From contig CAVXKO010000006.1 of assembly GCA_963762315.1 (NCBI GenBank), positions 558,001-622,000 of the forward strand: 64,000 nt of DNA, read 5' to 3'. A program made the position numbers and the translations under genes. The DNA is from RPQJ01 sp963762315 (GTDB lineage Bacteria; Pseudomonadota; Gammaproteobacteria; Steroidobacterales; Steroidobacteraceae). Below are positions 8,606-16,979 of this stretch, one piece after another (the first letter of the stretch is position 1; the number at the start of each line of letters is the position of its first letter). The notes under the pieces were generated by a model that was not told where the DNA came from, did no database searches, and saw nothing but the letters and a program-made list of their open reading frames with translations.

Positions 8606-10470
8606 ATGCGACCCACCCTGATTCCGCCTCCTCCGCTCGCGGCCTCGCCGCCCTCGCCCTGGTGGGCGTCATGGCTCCCGGCCCTGCGACGCTGGCTGCC
8701 GACGGGCCCGCACAATCGTCGTGGACGGGCGTCGAGAAGGTCGTGGCGTTCGCCGACGTGCACGGCGCCTATGATGAACTGGCCGGCCTGCTGAAGGCTG
8801 CCAAGGTCGTCGACAAGGACCTGCGCTGGTCCGCGGGTCGCGCGCACGTGGTGAGCCTCGGCGACCTGCTCGACCGCGGTGCCGACTCGCGCAAGGTGAT
8901 GGACCTGCTGATGCGGCTGCAGGACGAGGCCGCCGCGGCCGGTGGCCAGCTGCACGTGGTGCTCGGCAATCACGAGGCCATGAACGTGCTCGGCGACCTG
9001 CGTTACGTCGTGCCCGGCGAGTATGCGGCGTTCGCGGGCGAGGAACCGGCGGGAGACCGCGAGAAAGCCCGGGCGGAGTGGCTTGCGCAGAACGGCCCGG
9101 AGTCGGGCGCGGCGTTCGACCAGAAATTCCCGCCCGGTTACTTCGGGCACCGACTGGCAATGTCACCCGCGGGCAAGTACGGTCGGTGGCTGCTTGGACT
9201 GCCCGTCGTCATCGCCATCAACGACACGCTCTACATGCACGCGGGCCCGTCGAAGGTCGTGCGCGGGATGTCGGTGGCGGAGATCAACACTCGCTACCGC
9301 ACGGCGCTCGTCGAATACCTCGGCGCCCTCTCGGACGCACAGGCCGCGGGGCTGGTGCGCGAGGGCGATGCCTACGCGCAGCGAGCGGATATGGCTGCGC
9401 AGCGCCTCGCCACAATCGCGGCGGCAGACACGGTACAGCAGGCGAAGCTGACCGCGACCGCACAGCGCTTCCGGGCGGCCGACGACAATCCGATGCTCGG
9501 CATCGACGGGCCGAACTGGTATCGGGGCGCGGCGCTCTGCAACGAATGCATCGAAGCCGACGTGCTCCTGCCGATCCTGCAGGGGCTCAACCTGCAGCGT
9601 CTCGTCGTGGGCCATACGCCCGCGCGCAATGGGCGCGCCGTCACGCGCTTCGACGGCCGGGTCGTGAAACTCGACGCGGGCATGAATCGCGCCGCATACA
9701 AGGGCCACCCGGCCGCGCTGGTGCTCGAGGGCGGGAAGCCTGTCGTGCTCTACTCCGATTCGGACGTGGCCCCCGCCGCGATCCCGCCCGAAGGACTCTA
9801 CGTGGCGCCGTATGACGTCGACGAGACGACCGTGACCGACGTGCTCGCGAACGGGACGATTACGATCACCGGCCCGCGGGCCCCCGGAACGATGGACGCC
9901 GTCGTCGAGAAGGATGGCCGCAGGATTCCCGCGGTGTTCGTCGCGGCGAACGACGCTGCGGCAAGCAATGAAATGGCGGCCTATCGGCTGGATCGCGCCT
10001 TGCAGCTCGGCATCGTCCCCGCCACCGCCCTGCGCGAAGCGCAGGGCCAGCGAGGCTACGTCCAGGCCCGCCCGGAGAAGTGGGTCACGCAGGTGGACGT
10101 GCAGAGCAAATCGCTGCGTGGCGGCGGCTGGTGCGCGCTCGAACCGCAGTTCGAGCTGGTCTATGCCTTTGACGCGCTCACGGGCAACGAGGGCCGCACG
10201 CCGGATCGCTTGCTGTATGACTCCCAGGAATGGCGAGTGCTCAGCACCGGCCATGACAAGGCTTTCGGCACGGCCAAGGCGTTTCCCGCGTACCTGAAGG
10301 CTCGCGCACCAGCGCCCGGCGTCGAATTGCGCCGGCGGCTGGCCGCGCTCGACGACGCTACGCTTGCAAAGGCCCTCGGCGACCTGTTGAGCCCGAAGGA
10401 GCGCAAGGCAATGCTCGAGCGACGCGACGCGCTGCTCGCGTTGCCGTCGGCCGCCGTGGCGGGTCGCTGA
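8606..10470 (+). CDS. Exported PPP-type metallophosphoesterase (frame break in signal peptide)
   Basis: This calcineurin-like phosphoesterase has all core metal-binding motifs: DVHG, then GDLLDRG, then GNHEAMN, and a later VVGHTPARNGRAV. The arrangement is that of PPP-family Ser/Thr phosphatases, including Shewanella-like ones. The C-terminal ~230 residues are an extra unrecognised domain. The continuous frame can only start at GTG 8662, which removes most of a signal peptide. The ATG at 8606, with a GGGAAAG site, begins MRPTLIPP in a different frame, and the hydrophobic core LAALALVGVM lies in the main frame. I infer a one-base break between 8606 and 8640. It is the last gene of the run from 2534. 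An exported location is likely; the substrate is unknown. Confidence 0.82.
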
Positions 10471-10474
10471 GCGG

Positions 10475-12133
10475 TCAGCCTCTCGACTCTTCCCGCCGGC
10501 GAATCACGAAGCAGGCCGACGCTTCCATGCCGTCGACGTCGCTCGCGACGACGCGCACGGTCAGCTCCTCGAAGACACTCGCCGGCGGATCGCCGACGAA
10601 CGCCCGCTGCTTGCCGTCGAATCGCACCCAGCGAGGCAACGGCCGGCCATCCGCGAGACCGGCCTTGAGGTGCAGCACGTCCCCGGGGTCGGCATCCCGG
10701 AACGCATGCTCGGACACCGGGTGGCGGAAGCGCTGGCCCGGAACGTAGTGCAGGTCGGGGATCGGATCGCCCGGCTCCGGCGCAACGTTGATGACGTTCT
10801 CGATGGCCTTGCGGCTGAAGCCGCGGCCGATGGCCACGGCGAGCCCGATCCAGACGAGGGCGAGGCACAGGTTGAGCAGCGCGAACTGCGGCGCCTCCCA
10901 GTGCAGGTGGTTGAGCCCCACGTACACCGCGCCCGCCTGGACGAGATCGCCGAAGCGCCAGAAGAACGTGTCGATGGCCGTCTTGCCTTCGTACTTCGCG
11001 TCGCGGTCGAGCGGCAGGAACAACGCGTGCCGCGTCGTGTTCATGAGCGAGTAGTCGATGCTGTTCTCGCCGATCTTGATCAGGCGGATCAGCGTGAAGA
11101 CCGGCACGAACCCGACGAGCAGCGGCGAGAGCGCCAGCAACCCGTACCCCAGCGCCACGATCACCGGGTGGATCAGCAGCGCACCGCGCACGCCGACCGA
11201 GCGATAGATGCGCGACACGAGAAAGAGCTGGATGACGAGGCTCACCACCGTGACCCAGAACTGGAAGTCGCCGTAGAACGCGGCGATGAGTTCGCCCTTG
11301 TCGAGACCGCCGGCGCTCGCCGCGACGCGAGCGACGGCATCCCGCTGCACGAAGTCCGCGAGGATGAATTCGCCGGTGGTGTTGATCCAGTTGAGCAATA
11401 CCACCAGCAGCGCGATCAGCAGCAGATAGCGGTCGCGCAGCACGAGCCCGATGCCGCCGAGCAGCCGCGGCACGGGCGGTCCGTGATCCACCACGGCCGC
11501 GCGCGAGCCTTCCGGCACCGCCCGGCGCTCGGGGCCCGTCAGCAGCAGCGTCGCGGTCAGGGCGATCGTCGCCACGAGCATGAGCCCGACCGGCGTGAGC
11601 GTCGCCACCGCGAGCTGCGCACTCTTCGCCCCGACCAGCGCCCCGACGTTGGCGCCGACCATGATCACCGGAAAGAGGCGCTGGCCGCTCTTGAGGTTGA
11701 ACGTGTCGGCCGCGAAGGCCCACATCTGCGCGACGACCATCACCCCGAAGATGCTCACCCAGACGAAGAAGACGAACGCGATCGACGCGCCCGACCAAGC
11801 GGCGACCGCAAAGGCGAGCATGTTCGCCGCGAAAAAGGCCGTGATGGCCCTGAGCAGCTTTGCGCCGTCGAGCCGGCGGCGCACCCAGCCGTACGCCGGG
11901 ACGAGCAGCATCAGCACCAGCGCGATGATAGCGACCGCATAGGACCGGACTTCCGCGGTGAACTTCGTCAGCATGAAGGCCTCGCGCAGGGCCTTCACGA
12001 TCTGGTACGAAAAGAGCAGCAGGAACCCGTGCGTTGCGAACAGCAGCGCGCTGCGGCCCTCGCCGGGCCGCAGGCGCGTGAACAGCGTCAGCAGTCGCTC
12101 GAACGGCGACAGTCCGGCGTGGTCGGTCAACAC
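10475..12133 (-). CDS. ATP/ADP-translocase-like transporter with C-terminal cadherin/Ig-like domain
   Basis: The first ~430 residues form about 12 TM helices resembling the NTT/Tlc nucleotide exchange family and related MFS proteins (KALREAFMLTKFTAEVRSYA, WAFAADTFNLKSGQRLFP, RLIKIGENSIDYSLMNTTR). Residues ~455-545 look like a dystroglycan-type cadherin or putative Ig domain: AFRDADPGDVLHLKAGLADG, then LPRWVRFDGKQRAFVGDPP. That fusion is unusual. It starts with GTG, 13 bp after the 122-aa gene, and ends 4 bp from the convergent phosphatase gene. The substrate (nucleotide or other) cannot be fixed from sequence. Confidence 0.75.
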   Translation of the reverse strand: MLTDHAGLSPFERLLTLFTRLRPGEGRSALLFATHGFLLLFSYQIVKALREAFMLTKFTAEVRSYAVAIIALVLMLLVPAYGWVRRRLDGAKLLRAITAFFAANMLAFAVAAWSGASIAFVFFVWVSIFGVMVVAQMWAFAADTFNLKSGQRLFPVIMVGANVGALVGAKSAQLAVATLTPVGLMLVATIALTATLLLTGPERRAVPEGSRAAVVDHGPPVPRLLGGIGLVLRDRYLLLIALLVVLLNWINTTGEFILADFVQRDAVARVAASAGGLDKGELIAAFYGDFQFWVTVVSLVIQLFLVSRIYRSVGVRGALLIHPVIVALGYGLLALSPLLVGFVPVFTLIRLIKIGENSIDYSLMNTTRHALFLPLDRDAKYEGKTAIDTFFWRFGDLVQAGAVYVGLNHLHWEAPQFALLNLCLALVWIGLAVAIGRGFSRKAIENVINVAPEPGDPIPDLHYVPGQRFRHPVSEHAFRDADPGDVLHLKAGLADGRPLPRWVRFDGKQRAFVGDPPASVFEELTVRVVASDVDGMEASACFVIRRREESRG

Positions 12134-12146
12134 CGCAGATCGGCCG

Positions 12147-12515
12147 CTACTTGACGATGATCATCGGGTCGAGCACCGCCAGGCCCGACCTGCAGGGGAC
12201 GAGCACGTCGTACTCGAAGACGGCCTCGTCGAAGGCGACCGTGCCCGTGAACGACCCGTCCTTCACCCACCCCGTGCTGTTGTTGCCCTCGGCGGGGGGC
12301 GGGCTGTCGCCGAACGGCCAGGGCGCCGGCGGAGTCGGAAAGCCGTCCACCGGCTTGATCCGGAAGTCCAGCTTGAACTCGAAGGACTTGCCCCGCGTCT
12401 TCCACTTGATCTTGTGGCCCCGCTTGACGGCCACGTTGCCTCCCACAGGCTTGCAGGTGACCGTGCAGAGGTCTTCCTCGATGTCGATGTTCTTGTCCGC
12501 GGCAGGCTCGTTCAT
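12147..12515 (-). CDS. Hypothetical protein, 122 aa
   Basis: I do not recognise this protein. It begins MNEPAADKNIDIEEDL and is rich in beta-prone, charged segments (VTCKPVGGNVAVKRGHKIKW, GSFTGTVAFDEAVFEYDVLV). It has three cysteines (CTVTC near the start and one in LVPCRSG) and no signal peptide. The start at 12515 is chosen over an upstream in-frame ATG because GGAGGGGG precedes it at ideal spacing. It lies 38 bp after the winged-helix/TPR gene and 13 bp before the transporter gene, so it probably shares their transcript. Confidence 0.6.
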   Translation of the reverse strand: MNEPAADKNIDIEEDLCTVTCKPVGGNVAVKRGHKIKWKTRGKSFEFKLDFRIKPVDGFPTPPAPWPFGDSPPPAEGNNSTGWVKDGSFTGTVAFDEAVFEYDVLVPCRSGLAVLDPMIIVK

Positions 12516-12553
12516 TTCCCCCTCCTTCGGTTTACCGGGCGCAGGTACCCGGG

Positions 12554-14932
12554 TCATGAAACGCCAGCGATCTCCTTGTAACGGCGATCCTGGAGCAGGC
12601 TGCGGAATTCCGGAGCAGAGCGCAACAGCGCTTTCGGATATCCCAGCCCGACGAGGTCCGCCAGCGCCTCCAGGGCGGCCGCACGGTCGCCACGGTCGGC
12701 CGCCGCCACGGCGCGATAGTACTGCACATACAGCTTATCCGGGCCCGCAGCCGCGGCCTGGGCGAGGTACGACTCCGAGCGCGCGGGATCGCCGGCCCGC
12801 CCATAGTAGTAACCCAACTGGGCGCGCAGCGCGGGATCGCCTGGCGTAGCGGCAAGCTCCGCCTCGGCCAGTTCGATGGCATGCCGATACTTGGGAATCG
12901 CCTCGTCGCGCCGGCCGTGGATCTGCCACAGCGCGTCGGCCAGGTTGCCCCAGACGATCTGGTCGTGCTCGCCGAGGGCCAGCGCGTTCTCGAAGTACCG
13001 CACCGCCTCCGGGAACTGGCCGAGGTAGTAGTGCGTCGTGGCGAGATTGGAGAAGGCATTCTTCGAAGGCTCGAGCTTCAGCGACCGCCCGTAGGCCTCG
13101 AGCGCGCCTTTGAAATCACCGCCCATCTGCATGGCCCCGCCGAGGTTGCTCCAGGCGCTCGCGCTCGACGGCACGAGTTCGGTGACCGTTCGATACTCTG
13201 CCGCCGCTTCCACGATCCGCCCGCGCGCGAACAGATGGGTGGCGAGCGCATTGTGCGCGCTCGGGAAGGCCGGCTCCGCCGCCACGGCTTGCCGGAAGCG
13301 CGCCTCCGCCTCGTCGCCGCGGCCGCTGCCGTCCAGCGCCTCTCCGAGGCCGATGTGAACGTCGGCGTCCTGCGGACTGCGCTGCAGCAGCGCCTGCCAC
13401 GTCGCCGTCGCCTGGTCGAACTTGCCTCCCGAGAAGTACAGCGCAGCGAGTGCCTTTTCCGTGTCGACCCGGGTCGCATCCAGATCGAGCGCCGTGCGGC
13501 AGGATCGCTCCGCTGCCGCCAGATCCGCAGGATCGCGGGTGCGGTCGTATCGCCTGGAGCCCACGCGGCAAAGCCCTGCGTGAGCGCCGGCGAAGGTGGG
13601 ATCGATCGCGATCGCGTCCGAGAAGAACTTCGCGGCCTGTTGCAGCCGGCTCATGTCTCCGGGCTGGCGCAGTAGCGCAAGGCCCTCGAGATAGGGGTCG
13701 ATCGCCCGGACGTCGAGCTTGCCCGCCTTTGCCGGCTGCGCACCATCGTGACCGGTCAGCACGATCTGCAGCGCGTCGCTCACGGAACGCGCGATGTCGT
13801 CCTGCAGGACCAGCGCCTCGCTCCAGCGGCGGTCGAAATTGCCCGCCCAGACGTGGTAACCGGTGCGGGCGTCGATCAGCTGCACGGTCACGCGCAGGCT
13901 GTCGCCCTCGCGACGCACGCTGCCTTCAAGCACGTTGCGGACCCCGAGCAGCTGCCCGATCTTGCGCACGTCCAGGCTCTTGTCCTTGAACTCGAACGCC
14001 GACGTGCGTGATGCCACGCGCAGACCCGGGACCTGCGCGAGGCGCATGGACAGTTCTTCGCTCAGCCCGTCGCCAAGGTAGGTGCTGCCGCCGCCCGGGC
14101 TCATGTCGACGAGTGGCAGGACGGCGATGGATTGCGCGCCGGGCTCGGGCGCGGGCTCGGCGTCCGTGGCCGTCGCCTGGATCGAGCGCCACCAGGCCAG
14201 ACCGGTCACCGATGCCATCAGCGCCACTCCGGTGAGCAGCACCGGCGCCACGGACCGCCTCGGGCGCGGCAGCCTGACGCCTGCGTCCCCCTCTCCGGCA
14301 TCGCGAACGATGCCTCCGGGCGTGATCTCATACAGCCAGGCCATCGTCACGACGATCGGCAGGCCGATCACGGCGAGGATCGTCAGCGCGGTCATCCACC
14401 AGGCCGGAAAGCGCAGCGGCCCGAAGGTCACTTCCGCGACCTGCAGCATGATCCACATGCCCAGCAGGTAGGTGCCGGTGACGTGCAGGACGTGCCGTCG
14501 GCGGAACTCGACGATGAGCCACTGCAGCCGGCCGATGAGGCTCCTGGGGCACTCCAAAGGCTTGCCGGGCAGCGTCGAATCGGCCGGCGCGGCGGGGAGC
14601 GCCGCGAAATGAGCGATGGCCGCGTAACCGTCGTCACCCGCCGAGACGATGTACCTGGGGTGCTGTGGCGTATCGCCGAACAGCGCTCTCAGCGCAGCGA
14701 CGCTCTCACGCAATCTCTCGTCGCCGGCGTCTCGACCCGGCCAGGCTCGATCGCGCAGGACCCGGCGATCGACAACCTCGCCACGGTGCTCGGCGAGGCA
14801 GAGCAGGATTTCCATCTGGTGCGCCGGCAGCACGGTCGAACCACCCGGACCCGACACGCGCAGCTGCCGTGGCTCGATCAGCCACTCGCCGAAAAGGAAT
14901 CCGTCCTGCAGGCCGTCGGCATCCATCGCCAT
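12554..14932 (-). CDS. CadC-like winged-helix / TM / TolB-like / TPR regulator
   Basis: This protein of ~792 aa has an N-terminal OmpR/CadC-type winged helix (residues ~10-100: FGEWLIEPRQLRV, PAHQMEILLCLAEHRGEVVD, ESVAALRALFGD, PRYIVS). Three TM segments follow (~150-175, ~185-210 and ~230-250), then a TolB-like domain (IAVLPLVDMSPGGGSTYLGD, LEGSVRREGDSLRVTVQLID) and about ten TPR repeats to the C-terminus. It is probably a membrane-bound transcription factor that senses periplasmic signals. I chose ATG 14932 because the winged helix starts just after it; an in-frame codon at 15016 would add 28 unconserved residues. It is a paralogue of the protein at 5380-7599, which lacks the DNA-binding domain. 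Its targets may be the adjacent genes. Confidence 0.85.
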   Translation of the reverse strand: MAMDADGLQDGFLFGEWLIEPRQLRVSGPGGSTVLPAHQMEILLCLAEHRGEVVDRRVLRDRAWPGRDAGDERLRESVAALRALFGDTPQHPRYIVSAGDDGYAAIAHFAALPAAPADSTLPGKPLECPRSLIGRLQWLIVEFRRRHVLHVTGTYLLGMWIMLQVAEVTFGPLRFPAWWMTALTILAVIGLPIVVTMAWLYEITPGGIVRDAGEGDAGVRLPRPRRSVAPVLLTGVALMASVTGLAWWRSIQATATDAEPAPEPGAQSIAVLPLVDMSPGGGSTYLGDGLSEELSMRLAQVPGLRVASRTSAFEFKDKSLDVRKIGQLLGVRNVLEGSVRREGDSLRVTVQLIDARTGYHVWAGNFDRRWSEALVLQDDIARSVSDALQIVLTGHDGAQPAKAGKLDVRAIDPYLEGLALLRQPGDMSRLQQAAKFFSDAIAIDPTFAGAHAGLCRVGSRRYDRTRDPADLAAAERSCRTALDLDATRVDTEKALAALYFSGGKFDQATATWQALLQRSPQDADVHIGLGEALDGSGRGDEAEARFRQAVAAEPAFPSAHNALATHLFARGRIVEAAAEYRTVTELVPSSASAWSNLGGAMQMGGDFKGALEAYGRSLKLEPSKNAFSNLATTHYYLGQFPEAVRYFENALALGEHDQIVWGNLADALWQIHGRRDEAIPKYRHAIELAEAELAATPGDPALRAQLGYYYGRAGDPARSESYLAQAAAAGPDKLYVQYYRAVAAADRGDRAAALEALADLVGLGYPKALLRSAPEFRSLLQDRRYKEIAGVS

Positions 14933-15012
14933 TCGACCACTTGGAGTCGTTTCACCCGAGCATAACAGAACGACGCGCGGGTGGACGCGAGGGGACTGCG
15001 GGCCCGAGCGGT

Positions 15013-16191
15013 TCAATCAACGGCGCACGCACCGGAAAGGGCCTGGCCGAGGTCCTCGATGAGATCGTCCGGGTCTTCGATGCCTATGGACAATCGCACG
15101 GTCCCCGGACCGATGCCGGACCAGGCGCGCTGCTCGGCCGTGAAGTTGCGGGGTTGCTGCAGCGCAGGGGGAACGACCAGCGACTCGGTCGAGCCGAGGC
15201 TGGCGGCGATCGCAAACAACTGCAGGGACTCCGCAAAACGACTGCCGGCCTCGATACCCCCGCGGATGTCGAAGGTGACCATCGTGCCGAAATCGCTCAT
15301 CTGCTTGCGGGCGAGCGCGTGGCCCGGATGATTCGGCAGGCCCGGGTAGCGCGTCCTTTCGACCGCTGGGTGGCTCGCGAGGAATTGCGCGACGCGACCG
15401 GCATTGCGAACCTGGGTGTCCCATCGAATGAAATACGTCTTCATCCCGCGCAGGACGAGATAGGCGGCATGCGGGTCGAGCGTGGGGCCGATGTGGCCGA
15501 CGTCCTCGCGCATCGCGTCGATCAACTCCTGCCGCGCGATGATGGCGCCGCCCATGACGTCGCCGTGGCCCGAGGCGAACTTGGTGAGGCTGTGCGCGTA
15601 GATGTCGACGTCGAACTGGCCGTGGTTGTGGAATCCGGCGAGCGTGTTGTCGAGCAGCGTGAGCGCACCGTGCTGCCGGGCCAGCGCCGTGATGCGCTCG
15701 ATGTCCGCGATCTTCAGCACGGGATTGCTGGGGGATTCGAACACCACCAGGCGCGTCGGCCGGCTCGCAAGTTCGCGCTCGAGGCCGGCAAGGTCGTCGA
15801 CCGAGAGCATGGTGCTCGTCACGCCGAACCGCGCGAGCATGCTGCCCACTAGGGCACGGGTCGGCTGGTAAAGCTCCGCGAAATACACCACGTGGTCGCC
15901 GGACTTGAGCAGCGCCAGGAGCGGCGCGGCAATTGCGGCGACTCCGGATGCCGTGAGCAGACACCCGTCCCGCCCCTGGAGCTCCGCCAGCAATTGCTCG
16001 AGCTGGCGCAAGGTGGGGTTGGAGACGCGCGAGTAATAGAAGCCCTCCCGCTTGCGGGCGAACAGGCTGCGCGTCTCGTCGACGCTGTCGAACGTGAACT
16101 TGACCGACTGGTAGATCGGCGCCACGAGCGGCCGGTTGTCGGCCGGCACCTTCACCTCGCGTGGATGCGTGACGCGAGTGCGCTTCTTCAT
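15013..16191 (-). CDS. Cys/Met-metabolism PLP enzyme (cystathionine gamma-synthase / methionine gamma-lyase family)
   Basis: This 392-aa PLP-dependent enzyme of the trans-sulfuration family acts on homoserine-derived or sulfur amino acids. Visible motifs are GFYYSRVSNPTLRQLEQLL (phosphate-binding Tyr/Arg region), VVFESPSNPVLKIADI, and the PLP lysine in SLTKFASGHGDVMGG. The C-terminal substrate region holds GSTESLVVPPALQQPRNF and RLSIGIEDPDDLIEDL. It starts by a 4-bp overlap (ATGA) with the stop of the upstream omega-amidase, so it is the third gene of a coupled operon. Lyase and synthase members cannot be separated by eye; the coupled genes favour methionine or homocysteine turnover. Confidence 0.88.
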   Translation of the reverse strand: MKKRTRVTHPREVKVPADNRPLVAPIYQSVKFTFDSVDETRSLFARKREGFYYSRVSNPTLRQLEQLLAELQGRDGCLLTASGVAAIAAPLLALLKSGDHVVYFAELYQPTRALVGSMLARFGVTSTMLSVDDLAGLERELASRPTRLVVFESPSNPVLKIADIERITALARQHGALTLLDNTLAGFHNHGQFDVDIYAHSLTKFASGHGDVMGGAIIARQELIDAMREDVGHIGPTLDPHAAYLVLRGMKTYFIRWDTQVRNAGRVAQFLASHPAVERTRYPGLPNHPGHALARKQMSDFGTMVTFDIRGGIEAGSRFAESLQLFAIAASLGSTESLVVPPALQQPRNFTAEQRAWSGIGPGTVRLSIGIEDPDDLIEDLGQALSGACAVD

Positions 16192-16979
16192 CGTCCGGCT
16201 CCGTCGGCGAGCGTGAAATCGTCGGCGTCGAGATGCGCGGGGAAATCGCTGCGGAACGCCACGAGCGACTCACGGTCGAGCACGACCGTCTCGACGAAAT
16301 CACCGCCCCGATCGCCGCCCATCACCTTGCCGAGGAAGTCGATGGCCGCGCTCTCGCCCGCGTACGTCGCTCCGTTCCCGTCCCGGCCGATCCGGTTCAC
16401 GCCCACGACGTAGGCCAGATTCTCGATCGCCCTTGCACGCAGCAGGGTCTTCCACGCGATGCTGCGCCGGGCCGGCCAGTTCGCGACGTAGAGCAGCAGG
16501 TCGTAGTCGCCGCGGTTGCGGCTCCAGACTGGAAAGCGCAGGTCGTAGCAGACGAGCGGACAGATTCGCCAGCCCTTGTACCGCACGACGAGCCGCGCAT
16601 TGCCGGCAGCGTAATGCTCCTGCTCTTTCGCCATGCGGAACAGGTGACGCTTGTCGTAGTGCTGCAGCTGCCCGTCCGGCGTGGCCCAGAGCAGGCGGTT
16701 GTAGTGGCATTCCCCGTCCCGAACGATGAGGCTGCCCGTGATCGCGCAGCCGAGCGCAACGGCTTCCTCCCGCAACCACTCCACGGTGGGCCCGTCCATC
16801 GTCTCAGCGCAGGCCTCGGCTTCCATGGTGAATCCGGAGGTGAACATCTCCGGCAGGACGATGAGGTCCGTGTGACCGACGAGCCCGCGAAAATGGCTCG
16901 CGAACAACGCCCGGTTGGCGGCCGCATCCTGCCAGGCGAGGTCCGCCTGGATCATCGTGACGCGCAAGTGCGGATTCAT
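16188..16979 (-). CDS. YafV-type omega-amidase (carbon-nitrogen hydrolase)
   Basis: This 263-aa nitrilase-superfamily omega-amidase hydrolyses 2-oxoglutaramate or 2-oxosuccinamate, the products of glutamine/asparagine transamination. The catalytic triad is visible: Glu in LIVLPEMFTSGFTME, Lys in YDKRHLFRMAKE, and Cys in PLVCYDLRFPVWSRN. These strings are typical of YafV. The start ATG 16979 overlaps the aminotransferase stop by 4 bp, and its stop overlaps the next start by 4 bp. The open frame continues upstream only within the aminotransferase gene. Context suggests it pulls glutamine-dependent transamination of a sulfur-containing keto acid toward completion. Confidence 0.92.
   Translation of the reverse strand: MNPHLRVTMIQADLAWQDAAANRALFASHFRGLVGHTDLIVLPEMFTSGFTMEAEACAETMDGPTVEWLREEAVALGCAITGSLIVRDGECHYNRLLWATPDGQLQHYDKRHLFRMAKEQEHYAAGNARLVVRYKGWRICPLVCYDLRFPVWSRNRGDYDLLLYVANWPARRSIAWKTLLRARAIENLAYVVGVNRIGRDGNGATYAGESAAIDFLGKVMGGDRGGDFVETVVLDRESLVAFRSDFPAHLDADDFTLADGAGR

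Noticed and set aside
9163..10254. 363-aa minus-strand open frame
   Set aside because: It is antisense to the metallophosphatase, which has clear catalytic motifs.
10670..12154. 494-aa plus-strand open frame
   Set aside because: It is antisense to the transporter gene, with Arg/His/Asp-rich low-complexity composition typical of a GC-rich shadow.
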